This document shows positions 20,538 to 31,757 of a DNA stretch of 64,000 nucleotides, piece by piece. Source of the stretch: Lumbricus rubellus (lineage: Eukaryota; Annelida; Clitellata; Crassiclitellata; Lumbricidae); NCBI GenBank assembly GCA_945859605.1, contig OX243822.1:14122533-14186532 (forward strand). Direction: 5' to 3'. The position numbers and the translations under genes are program-made. Position 1 is the stretch's first letter; each line of letters opens with the position of its first letter. A model generated the notes under the pieces. The model was given only the letters and a program-made list of their open reading frames with translations, was not told where the DNA came from and did no database searches.

Positions 20538-22989
20538 CTTTCTTTGGTTTATCGAAGTAGCATTGGAATGATGTGAATGATCCATGCACAACATTGGAGG
20601 ACAGCTTGTCAATTTATTAGAATTTTCACAGTCTGCTTCTGCTTGAGAATACCCAAAGGCCGGTTTATCGTGACGTCCATAAATTTTTCCGCATAGATTA
20701 CGCCTGTCTATAAGCTGCATGCACTCGAATGTTTTTTAAGAGAAGTTTTCCTGGGAATGAAAGAGTACGGATGCTCTGAGCCATTCCATGTCAGTCTGGA
20801 ATGGGCTCCCTGTGTGCCAAGCCCCATCCCAGACCACTACCGCAGTTTTTCTCAGCACCCTTGGACCCTGACTCGCACCACCTACTAGAAAATATTGCCA
20901 CTAACCTGCCAATAAAGCTGTGACGCCTCATGATCTCACCTTACTTTATCATAACTTTTGTCATACTGTGTTCTGCACACAAAACACATACATGTCAGAT
21001 GTGATTGTCTAAAATTCAACGCAACCCAGTTTATGTCTCATGTCTCGTAACTTGTTTTCCAGATGCAGGAGCAGCAGCAGCACCGAAGCAGAACTACTTC
21101 TGCGGGGTACCAGTCTCACGAAGATAGACGACAGGTTGCGCCAGATTAATTCGGTCTTAAAACTACTTTTATCATACTTGTGGCGTTGACCAAAAATCCT
21201 GAAGTTAGATTCATTTTCTACAATGCGTTAAGAACAGTTTAAAGGAACACCTGGGATCCTGGAAAGAGCCTGTAGGAAATGGGAAATGTGAGGTGGTGTT
21301 AGGATATTCATGGTGTAAATAGATGAACCACTGGATTCTCGTGTCCGGGCAGAGCTATATTCACAGGCAGTGGCTGTCTGATACTCAAAGTATTTTCACT
21401 GGAATTGCCTCATAAAGCGGGTTTCCAAATTATCTCCCATCATGTCGCATTCTATGCTGTTCCATTTTATGATCTTGCTGCAATTTCTTTCATTATTAGC
21501 CGTTCATTATCACTGCTAAATTGATAAGCTGCCGCTTTTTATATTGCCATGTATCGTGTGGGTCTGGTACCTTGTCTTCCGTGAGAGCGCTGTCAAATCA
21601 TGCCATCATCAATATATTTATGACCATGCTGAAAGATCTGACAGCCTATGTACAGCAAGAGTGTTAAACATGGGGTTGAATAGTTGTATAAAATAATGAA
21701 TTTCGTCAAAGAAGGTATGTGTCTGTTCCAGTTTTTTTGCCAATTTATGATTTGTAACCTCATTTCTGTAATAACGTACTAGCATAGCTTAGCCATTGCG
21801 AACTCAAAATCCTGACTATGGAAAGATTTCTGTTTTAATTGACTAGGTAGAGTGCACCCATTATATGCTGCCAGTGTGAAGACTGGAGAGTAATGGAAAG
21901 AATGGCTTCCCTTTTGTATGTTAGAGTGAGAAATTGAGGTGGCCAACATATTGTATTGTCTATGACTCTTGGGATTGTCTCACTGGTCTTGTGTGATTGG
22001 CCAACTAAGGTTCACCTCCTGAATATGATTTGATGACTGTTGTCAGAAGTGTCAAATGGTACTTTTAAAATTGCTGTAGGCTCGATTTGGTAAATTGGCA
22101 CGATTTCAAACGCCGTGACCTTGGTGTAACTGCCATTTCTACAGCGCTATATCAAGTTTTCCTGGGCTTTTTTATATTTTTCTGAATTCTCGCTTAGGTT
22201 TTTTTTAAATATTCGTGTTGTAAACGTAGTTTGTAATGTTTTCTGTTTGTAATACATTGGAAACAGTGTTGTGTGTTTGCTGTGAAACTGTTCTGAAACG
22301 GTGTACAGTACTGCAAATGTGAATTGTCGTGTGGTAATCGTAAGAATGTTATAAACGCTGTTTTTTTATAGTTTTCGTCGTTTGTTTCGTAAGATGCTTG
22401 TTGTGGCTCTGTTTTTCTGTTGCAGGTAAGCACTTTATGGATTGTTCTCGGTTACTAGGGGATACGGTCGCCATAGCAACAGGCTCGGTCTGGACACACA
22501 ATTGGAATTACCTCCTCTCTTTCAAAAGTTTCAAAGCACTTTGATGTGTACTGTTTCTGACCGATGTTAACTCATATACTGACTTTCAACAAGTCTCAAA
22601 CTTGTCTTCCAACAACTCTGAGGCAATTTTTTTGTCAGCGACTTCTAGGCAATGCGACTCCAGGGCTTTGCGTTTGTGTGAATCACTGGTATTTAGATTA
22701 TGTTGGTAGGGGGTGGTGGGGAGGGTTAAGCAAGAAATGACTGATATGACTTCTTGATGCTTGTGACTTCTGCTTGTCAGACATGCACTGCATCAAGGTG
22801 ATGCCATTTAAATTAGACTGATCAAGAATAACGATGACTAGTTGTTTACTTACTTACACTTGCCTTTGGCGTCATTGTTTGCGTCGAACAGTATCTTATA
22901 GATTATTTATTACACTGGACAACAGTGATTTGGTTTCCTGAACACTTTCAGTTGTTTCTTATGCAGTTTCTGCTGCTGATCACGAAAAT
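20538..22989. other. No gene recognised; X-box-like and splice-like motifs
   Basis: No coding exon was recognised. The motif GTCGCCATAGCAAC at 22467-22480 fits the RFX X-box pattern GTYRCCATRGCAAC closely. At 22411-22430 the string TTTTTCTGTTGCAG joined to GTAAGC places an acceptor and a donor back to back. Either could be chance in 2.4 kb. Confidence 0.35.
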
Positions 22990-23275
22990 CACCTTGAAAT
23001 TGTCCCATCACGTAACGTTTTTGAGAAATCGTCAAATTTTCGTTACGTTTTGGAATCGTAAAAAAACAGTGGTTTTAGGCATTAGGCACCCATAAAAGTG
23101 GTATAACTTTTGTTCTGTTTGAAATATTTTGCTGAAATTTGGCCATCTGGTGTAAATATGAATTGTCTTTAAGCTTGTAAAATTTCATGTCGAAATTCTT
23201 ACTTTTGGCCAAGATATTGGCCAAAAACCTAAGGGTCCCCCCTTTTTTGCTCATCCCGTACATTGTACATGTGCA
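22990..23275. repeat. Dispersed repeat, copy 1
   Basis: Shares long blocks with 61620-61855 in the same orientation, such as AACAGTGG, AAAAGTGGTATAACTTTTGT, GAAATATTTTGCTGAAATTT and CCAAGATATTGGC. The end CTCATCCCGTACATTG resembles mariner-type ends. Class unproven. Confidence 0.6.
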
Positions 23276-23389
23276 ACTAAACAAGAAATAACTGTAAAAC
23301 ATTAATTTCATGTTTCCAACTTTTCTAAGTTATACAGTCATCATCAGCATCAATATTATGAGGAAGAACTGTTATAAAGATTTGTTTTC

Positions 23390-24460
23390 CAATGAAACTA
23401 AATTATAGTATATTGTAAATGTGTACAATATAATGTGAGCGTGTAAGTTAAAATGTTGCATGCTGTTTTTCAAAAACCTTACGTGATGCAAAAATTCTGA
23501 GCACACCATCGTGTTCAGCACGTCACATTCTATAGAAAATAGTGAAATATTTTCCGGAAATAACAAAACTTAAGTTATAGTAAATATTGTAAATTATATG
23601 CAATAAATGAGCATTTAAGTTAAAATCTTGCATGCTGTTTTCTCAAAAACCTTACGTGATACAATAATTCTGAGCATACCATCGTGTTCAGCACGTCAAA
23701 TTCTATAGAAAACATTGAAAGATTTTCCGGAAATAAAAAAAATTAAGTTATAGCATATTGTAAATTATATGCAATAAAGTGAATAAACGAGCATTTAAGT
23801 TAGAATCTTGCATACTGTTTTTCTCAAAAACCTTACGTGATACAACAACTCTGAGCATCGTGTTCAGCACGTCAAATTCTATAGCAAACAGTGAAAGATT
23901 TTCCGGAAATTAAAAAAAATTAAGTTATAGCATATTGTAAATTATATGCAATAAAGTGAATAAACGAGCATTTAAGTTAGAATCTTGCATACTGTTTTTC
24001 TCAAAAACCTGACGTGATACAACAATTCTGAGCAAACCATCGTGTTCAGCACGTCAAATTCTATAGAAAACCGTCAAAGATCTTTTGGAAGAAAAAAAAA
24101 TTAAATTATAGCATATTGTAAATTATATGCAATAAACGAGCATTTAAGTTAGAATCTTGCATACTGTTTTTCTCAAAAACCTTACGTGATACAACAATTC
24201 TGAGCATACCATCGTGTTCAGCACGTAAAATTCTATAGAAAACCATCAAAGATCTTTTGGAAGTAAAAAAATTAAATTATAGTATATAGTAAATGTATGC
24301 AATATATGAGTATTTAAGTTAAAATCTTGCATACTGTTTTTCTCAAAAACCTTACGTGATACAACAATTCTGAGCACACCATCGTGTTCAGCACGTCAAG
24401 TTCTATAGAAAACAGTCAAAAAGTTTTTTTGGAAATCAAAAAAAAGTTAAAATTTGTTGT
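23390..24460. repeat. Satellite array, six units of about 175 bp
   Basis: Six units repeat the blocks TTGCATACTGTTTTTCTC, AAAAACCTTACGTGATACAA, CATCGTGTTCAGCACGTCAA and TTAAGTTATAGCATATTGTA. Unit starts lie near 23456, 23628, 23808, 23984, 24158 and 24327. The first unit is the most diverged. Confidence 0.9.
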
Positions 24461-25093
24461 CCAGTGTTATTAGTAGTAGTATTTGTTTATTAGTAATATT
24501 TTAAATATTTAGATTCTTTTATTTTATTAGTTTTTGTTTATTAGAGATATTTTAATTGTTTAAATTGTAACGATTTAAGTACTCTTATTGAAAATGTCGT
24601 TTAAATGTTGTGTTAAATTCTTTTTGTTTCATTTAATAAATACTGCATTTATATAAAAATGTTATTTAATTAAATCGATACCTATGGAAGAATTAATCGA
24701 TACCTCTGGCAGCCCTGCACTGGTAATGGCTGTACATAAATGTTGAAGTAATTTACAGACTTGAAACTGCTCATAGTAATCTCCTCGGTGTGAAGGTATT
24801 GTCATTCAAACTAACCAAAGAGGACTGCAGTACTACCTTCCTAACATCTGTTTTTTCTTATTTCACACAACTTATTTCTGGTTATGGTATGACAACCCAT
24901 GAGTAGTACCCACACATAGGGGCAAGGCAGACACTTGTCCCCTATCCTGGAAAATTCACACCTTTTTAACTGCTACTTTTTGGTTCTTAGCAAACAGGTT
25001 CACACAAAAAGTCAAAGGCACTGATGATACACAATGTGAAACTGAGAAATTTACATTTTGAAATCTATATGAAAAATACCCATGTTCTTAATT
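24461..25093. other. No gene recognised
   Basis: AT-rich sequence between the satellite and the next MITE. I see no exon, RNA gene or clear repeat here. Confidence 0.5.
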
Positions 25094-25101
25094 TCCTACT
25101 T

Positions 25102-25275
25102 CAAAGCTGTTTTTAAAGAATTTTTAGAACTGCACAACTACTTCTTTCCTTTCCCATACTCCATGATAAATTACTTCCAATTGTAGGGCAATGACCTCTT
25201 TTGCTAGTTTTAACTGTACAAAAATGCTTCTACAACAGCACAAATCCATGTGCAACTGCACGTTAAAAAGCCTTG
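25102..25275. mobile_element. hAT-like MITE (GTGCAGTT family), reversed copy
   Basis: The ends CAAAGCTGTTTTTAA and, inverted, CAAGGCTTTTTAACG form the terminal repeats. The interior has AACTGCAC repeats. The 8-bp duplication TCCTACTT flanks it (25094-25101, 25276-25283). Same family as 26118-26308, 40872-41067 and the split element 28865-40335. Confidence 0.82.
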
Positions 25276-25639
25276 TCCTACTTCGCATTTTTTCAAGCTC
25301 TTGCTACAAATTTCACTGTGACATTGCGTTTTGCCTTCTGCAAAATTGTATGCGTGCGCCCTGTTCAACTGATAAATGAAGAAACTATAATAATATTCTC
25401 TGCTTGATGCATAAGTGACGAGCCTTCAATGTATTGCTCTGTGTGCCTCATTGTCTCTGGTTACAATTTACAACAGTTGCTCACTTTTCAAGGCAGATGA
25501 TCGCTATTAGCGGAATATTTTCTTGCTAATTATCTTGCGAGTTGCGACATAATTATCGGCCAGACTTTTCGATTCCCTAGATGGCGCAAGACTTGCTTGT
25601 TCTCATGTAACTGGTAGAGGCGTTATAATAATAATCTCA

Positions 25640-25865
25640 ACTATTTGTTTGTTTGTATGTGCACTTGTTACAGCGCCCCTTCAAGCTCTCTCTCTCCTCA
25701 GAGGCGCTCCCGAATGCAGAGCGGACACTGCATCTGAGTTTCACGCCGAAGCGCTGAGCAATTGTGAGTGAAGTACTTGCCCAAGGTTTTTAATTACGCG
25801 GCGAGGTGGATTCGAACCTTCCGTCTTCAAGGCAACGGCGCCACCACTACACCACCGCGCCCCAC
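25640..25865 (-). mobile_element. tRNA-derived SINE, copy 2
   Basis: Reverse copy of the 7424-7652 SINE. The tail lies at the left (TTACAGCGCCCCTTCAAGC) and the tRNA-like head at the right, with B box GGTTCGAATCC on the minus strand (25808-25818) and ACCACCGCGCCCCAC at the head end. Confidence 0.85.
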
Positions 25866-26117
25866 AACTGTGGTACACTGCACATCATCTCGTCAATCTT
25901 TAAGTCATTCAAATGCCTTCATTAGGTTACATCCCCCAGAATTCACAAGTCTCCAACGTTTCAGCCACTGTGCGACGCCGACTCTAGACCTTCCTTATGC
26001 GCAAAATAGAGGCTACAGTCTTCGCCTCATGTGCCTTATAATTTTATATTGCATATCTTATACGGGGGTTGGACAGGGTGCATGGCGGCTCAGTACATCT
26101 GTGACTGTACACTACAC

Positions 26118-26308
26118 CGGGGCTTTTTTAACGTGCAGTTGTACATAAAATGTGTAGTTCTAAATGGATTTGTGCAGTTGTAGAAGCACTTTTGTACAGT
26201 TAAAACTAGCAGAAAATGGTCATTGTCCTGCGATTGGAAGTAATTTACCATGGAGGATGGGACGAAAAAGAAGGAGTTGTGCAGTTCTTAAAATTCCTTT
26301 AAAAACAG
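26118..26308. mobile_element. hAT-like MITE (GTGCAGTT family)
   Basis: Starts CGGGGCTTTTTTAACGTGCA and ends TTCCTTTAAAAACAG, with GTGCAGTTGTA repeats inside. The perfect 8-bp duplication CACTACAC lies at 26110-26117 and 26309-26316. At 191 bp it is the compact form of the family. Confidence 0.85.
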
Positions 26309-26546
26309 CACTACACGTATGCTATGCCTACATCTAGGCATATAATTATTGTAGATTTTGCTATGCTGTGGGTTAGTAGTCGGCTGGAAAGAATGCTACG
26401 ATTTAATTGTTCCCCCCCCCAGATTTGATTAACTTTACTCACCTATAGCACCATTTGCTTCAGACTCTTAGACTGGGGATTGACTGTTTGCCAATCTGTC
26501 AATGCCCTTGCATAAATGGACCTTTGTGTGGTCGGTTGAAATGCAA

Positions 26547-27045
26547 GAGTAGTAGTAGTGGGGAAATGGAGTAAGCAAGCGTCTCATATAGCCTCTGCTG
26601 CTCAAAAGTCCACCACGCCACCTACACGCACGCGGTCCCCCCTGTCGAAAACGAAGTGCGTGGTGGGCGACCGAGTTCTCGCCGGTATATGCGAGAACGG
26701 AGAACCCAGAGGAGAAGATCCTGAAGGACGGATGACGGAACTCGGCAACGCAGGGAGATGGTGTCTCGTTAAAAACACCGAGGGGAAGGCAACGGGAGAC
26801 CACCCCTCTACAAATCCCGAGTAAAATGTCCAATGAAGCTTCTACAGAAACAAGTTAACGGGTCAACTCGTAATTCTACGGGAAGAGTCGCGCCCGGCAG
26901 GGGAGGGAGCGGGGCCTCCTCGGTCGTCAACCAGCGAAACCCCTGCAAAACCGAAGACTAAAGGAGAAGGCCCAGCGGAGGGAAGAGTGGCGACACTGGA
27001 CAGCCGAACCTGCCTAGGGGCAGAGAACCAGAAGAAGAAGTGGTA
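26547..27045 (+). mobile_element. Internally deleted RTE LINE derivative
   Basis: The left 270 bp match the 5' UTR of the LINE at 3630-3898, and ATG is kept at the start-codon place. A short reading frame, GRVAPGRGGSGASS, matches [14 protein letters not shown] of the LINE N-terminus. It then jumps near 26965 to the final codons, AQRREEWRHWTAEPA and stop, and the 3' UTR CAGAGAACCAGAAGAAGAAG. The endonuclease and reverse transcriptase are missing. This is a SINE-like passenger retaining both LINE ends. Confidence 0.85.
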
Positions 27046-28565
27046 GACTTAGTACAATCAGTTTAACGACACTTTGTTATATCCAAGATAATAAGCTCTC
27101 TCTCCTCTTCCCCCTCCATACAGGATTGGAACTCGCAATGCTCAGTGGCGAAATTTGTAGGCCTACGTGGTCATGTATACAATCATGTAGAACTTAGAAG
27201 AAAGGAAGTGACTGAGTTGATTGTACAGAAAATCGTCTGCTTAACTTAAATAAGAGCTCTGTAAAACGTCGCTCTTTTGTTCACAGAAAACTAATCGTGG
27301 ACATTTAACCGATGTCATACTTCACCGGTCTGACAGCCACAAGCCTATACAAATGTAATATATAGAAAATTCAACAGGAGCCGGTTCCCACGACCAAACA
27401 GACAGACAGGCAGACAGACAGACAGACAAAGACAGATAAAGAGACACCAGAGACACAAGAGACAGACAGAGCTTATAGCTACCGGATATGCGCACAAATT
27501 GATAGTTGACACCGCGTTCATCTGAGATGTGGCTACGGAGGCTGAACGTCGACTGGCTGATTGATTGATTGATTGATTGATGATCATTGATAGACGTACA
27601 GACAGATTGATGGGAACACTTGCTGCTGCAGCAGCAGACGCACGGACATCCGTTCGTTCCAGTTACGGCAGCTTTTGTTTTTATCTCGGCTGATGTTGAT
27701 TGATTTCCACAAGATTGGAACTCGTTAGGCTACTGTACACATACCCGATGATCGTCGTCTATTATATCCATGCAGTGTTATACAGTCCTGTGCGTATATA
27801 GGAGGGCCCACTGCACCCTATCTGGACTTTGACCAGCGAATAAGGATGGGCTATGCATGATCTCAACTAGATTTAAGCTTATACACTAGCTGCGCGTAGG
27901 CCTATAGACCTATCCTGAATGTCTGAATCACCAATAATTATTGTAGGCATCCAAGCAGGAAGAAGAGTCACTTGTGCTACCTAACGAGGAGATCTGTTTT
28001 GACAAGGGTGTTTTATCTTATTTAAATGTCTTGTAAGCCAAAGAGAGGTAGGCCTATAGGCTAAATAGGCCAGGGGAGGATACAGAAATTTTAGAAGGGT
28101 GGGCAAAATTTTCGGTTATCTTTGCCGGAAAAATCTGATGACTTGTTCTAATCATCTGGCCAAAATGTGTGAAAAACACCATTTTTCCTGCCAAAAATTC
28201 TGATGGCCTTTTTAGTCATCTGGTCATATGCTGTGATCTCTAGTCGTGCATTGATTTAAAGGTTCTTTAAATCAAATAGGGGACATGAGGGGCATGGACG
28301 GATTGGCCTCCCTCTGGATCCGTCCCTGAAATAGGTAACAGTATGTTGGTAATCACAAGCGCGTGATAAAGAACAGAGGCCTACTTGCATTGGATTTGGA
28401 ACGATATGTGATTTGAAAACATTTGACTTTTGATCGGCTCTAGGCTATAAAAGTATGGATGATCATGATGTACGTTTATGTATTTACTCCAAAATAGTCA
28501 GTCCTCTTCCTTTCCGTATGATCTTCTCACCGTCACCGACAGTGTTCGTTCATTTATTTAAGACA
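27046..28565. other. No gene recognised; CAGA microsatellite
   Basis: A CAGACAGA-rich run lies at 27395-27460 and a TTGATTGATTGA run at 27557-27585. No coding exon or RNA gene was recognised. Confidence 0.5.
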
Positions 28566-28612
28566 GTTATATAACGCCTCTTCAATAGTGACTACTCAGA
28601 AGTGCTCCCAAC
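28566..28612 (-). repeat. SINE tail fragment
   Basis: TATATAACGCCTCTTCAATA then ACTCAGAAGTGCTCCCAAC matches the reverse SINE tail. A run of 12-13 G follows at about 28808-28820. Confidence 0.5.
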
Positions 28613-29415
28613 CCAACCACGGCTAAAGAGAACAAACAGTCTTAGGCCTAAGAGTAGCCTATAGTAGAAAGTAGTCTCAAAGACTCTAGGACGTCTAGGC
28701 ATTAGACGTAGCCTATAGTTCCACTTCCACAGGGAGCCCAATCCAGATTGCAGGGCCAAGGACAGAAAGGGCATGGCGCCGCATAATAGGAAGTGCGCGA
28801 TCGGGGTGGGGGGGGGGGGGGTGCGCGCAAAGCTCAACCTGCTTAGAAGAGAGGAGAGAGCCACCAGGGCTTTTTTAACGTGCAGTTCTACACCAAATGT
28901 GCAGTTCTAAATGGATTTGTGCAGTTGTAAAAACATTTTTGTGCAGTAACTGCAGTTAAAAAATATTTTGAAAGTTCATTGTCTTCCGATTTGGAATAAT
29001 ACACTATTTTAAAAAGACGTTTAGGCTAGAGAAGCCTAGCCTATACTAGGCTATAGGCTAGTAGGCCTAGGCCTAGGCCTATTGCAAGTTTTGTGATTTA
29101 AGTTTGCAGCTATAAACTTTGAAACCAGCGTAACCAAACCAATAACTTATTTTGCAACTAGGCCTATGCTTACGGTAGACAAACTGAGTGGAGGTGTTTG
29201 ATGAGTCCATCTTATTTTCGCTCACAAGTTGGCACAGTGTTAGGCCTATTTGATGGTCTCGTTAAAATTACTCGACGTGTGTACGAACGCCGCAAGTTTA
29301 TGTAATAATTTCAATTAATTTGCTTCTCTTCAGTTTTTAAAAGACTTGACACGTAGGTTATTTGAGATTTAATTACACTGGTTTGCGCTGATTATAAATA
29401 ACCTAACTATACTAA

Positions 29416-30159
29416 CTAGGCTAGTGTAACGCCCGCCCCCGCGTACACTCCCGGAGTCGCCACTTCCGGTCCAGCGTGTGAGAGGGCCGCGTGCGGTTGC
29501 AGGTCGTAGTTCAGAGAAATAGAGGGAGGAAGGGAGGCGGTAGCTTCGGGGTTCGAATCCCGTCGGGTTCGGGATGGCCAGGTATCTCGACCTCTTAGCT
29601 CTCCGTATGAAACTGGGGCCTTACTGGCCAGTCTTTCACTCCGGCGTAGGATTCCGGGGTTAACCGGAAGTGAAAGGTCCTTAAGCCTAGCCCCCGAAGC
29701 TCTTCCCAGGCCGATGGCTGAGTGGTAAGGTCTATCCGCGGTGGTACCAAAGGGAAACATTGTTTCTGGGTTCGAACCTGCAACCGGCTTCGGAGATGCC
29801 CTGGGCGTCGTCTCTAATCGTTCTATACGCGCCACGACTTCCGTCAGCGCTTCCCTCACGTTAGAGTGTACCGCATAAATTTCCTCTCTAACATCAATTT
29901 TCAATGAGGAAATTGCCTCTTCAACATTGCTTTGTACGACGGAGATAGCCTCCTGGGTATCTCTGGCATTAGCCTGTATGGCATCTTGTGTGGACCTAGC
30001 ATTCATTTGCATAGTTGCCTGCATAGACGTCATGGCTTCTTGGGAGGACTTAGAATTTGTTTGTATGGCCTCTAGTAAAATGCCTATTTCCAACGCAGAT
30101 GGTGGTCTAGATGGCTGCGAGGGCGTTGATGCTCCGCTTCTATCCATGGCGCTATACAA
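29416..30159 (-). pseudogene. Duplicate 5' part of Gag in the 3' LTR
   Basis: The 3' LTR repeats the first 245 codons of Gag, then runs two codons into flanking DNA and stops. It arises by LTR duplication during reverse transcription, and is not an independent gene. It could make a short coiled-coil protein if transcribed from this LTR. Confidence 0.85.
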
Positions 30160-31757
30160 GTTTTGGTTATGTCAAATCCTAACGCTAGCAAGAAGTAAAT
30201 CCGAAAGTTTAATCAATGGATCTTATTATTATCAGAAACATTTAATAATTATTCACAATGTTAATCAACAGCTTACAGTTTAAAGCAACTGATAATAATA
30301 TGCAACACAATTCAAACAGACTTCAATCGGAGCAGACAAAATGAATCCCCAATTTTGTACTTAGATGCCAATCTTAATTTCTCTGCCCAAAAGATCAATT
30401 TAGTTTTGTATTGAAAACCCCAGCAAAACTGTACCTTCTACTAGAGACACAGGACAAGGCCGACGTTATGCGAGGAAAGGCGCAGATGGAGCGTCGAATC
30501 CAGGACGTGCGTCGACGATAAGTGACTCAGAGGAATCCGCAACAATCGACGCTGACAGGACGGTAAGGCCGAGTTGACACGTCGAGAACAGGGAATCCAC
30601 GAAAAGATATTTAAATAATAGATTGACGCCCATAGGCAAATTGCGCAGAAGATATCGACGACAGAAGAAATTCCGTAAAACCCGAGCGGTTTCGATCCAA
30701 ACGACAGAAAGATCGAAAACCAGAACGAAAGACTTAACTCCTTTACGAAGATGCGAAACAGAACCACAGTGCTGACAATTCGCTCGTAACACAAAACCGC
30801 AATGCAATCGGCTCCTTGCCGTTTTAGAATTTCCGTACAGAATCCGTGAAGTAAATACGCGACAACGCAATAACTCAGACGACGAATCCAAGCTGACTTA
30901 AATAAACTATTATCTTTCTAAAATAATCAAACTCTGATTTTGTAACTTGCTCTCCAGAGCTACACGTCTATCCTCGTCGAAGTCCGTCGTGAATCTCCCT
31001 CCGAGCAGCGCGTTTCTCTTATATAACCTTCCTAGGGGTGACGCTGGCGCATGCGCACAAGAAGACCGCCGCACGTGCCTCCTTGTATCATGTCACGTCG
31101 ACACTGAGCGCACCGATTCAACCTTTCAGTTCAACACGCAAAGGCCTTAAAGGAAAACTACCAATGCACAGCCAAACCGTGTGACAGCGATTTCAAATAT
31201 CGACGTACACAGACCACAGGCAGACATGTCCTTCTTTGTCCGTTTCTATGGTACAGCGACGTTTGCGTCGGTATCACTGCCTGTACGCTCGATTGCATCG
31301 GTCGGTGATATTCTTCTGGCCGTCGCTCCATGCCCTCGCGTTTGTCCTTCTCTATCTGTTTCAATGTATTAGCGACTACTGCCTCTGCCTCGCTGCGTGG
31401 ATGCGCGACGACTCAATCGGCCTCCCCTCCTCCTTTTGGCCGTCGCTGCATACGAACCGCCAAAGGCCAATACCGTGAGAGAATCACACGAATACGGATC
31501 ACTAAAACTAGCCACGGCAGTTGCAGCGACCTGCCTACGTCAGAGAACGCTCCAATTCGCGTCAAAATCGAAATCAACATTAAAATCTAGGTCACCAATA
31601 TTATCTAGGTCACCGAATGCAGCTCAGAAATTAATAATTTTATAATATATATCTAATTAATGGACCCCGAAAATACCATGCAGAATTCAAGAAAATAATG
31701 ATATAATATAATATAGAAACCAAAAATACGTGGCGGCTGGTTATACCGGTCGCCACA
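29425..31757 (-). repeat. 3' LTR of the gag-only element
   Basis: Near-identical to 36929-39261. No net insertion or deletion separates them, since both edges are offset by 7504. The A at 29904 changes a Val codon of Gag to Leu. No good polypurine tract is seen at 31758 on the minus strand, where GAGATGGCCGGTGAAAT precedes the LTR. Confidence 0.92.
29710..29788 (+). other. tRNA-like sequence, copy in 3' LTR
   Basis: Identical partner of 37214-37292, with A box TGGCTGAGTGG and B box GGTTCGAACCT. A second B-box-like stretch, GGGGTTCGAATCCCGT, lies at about 29548-29563 (37052-37067 in the other LTR). Confidence 0.55.

Noticed and set aside
23390..24460. CRISPR-like array
   Set aside because: Units are about 175 bp and similar throughout, without short repeats and unique spacers, and the genome is eukaryotic.
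25768..26148. 126-codon ORF
   Set aside because: It is built from the antisense of a SINE and the start of a MITE.
29710..29788. Functional tRNA gene
   Set aside because: The A and B boxes are good, but the T-arm does not pair and the acceptor stem is imperfect.
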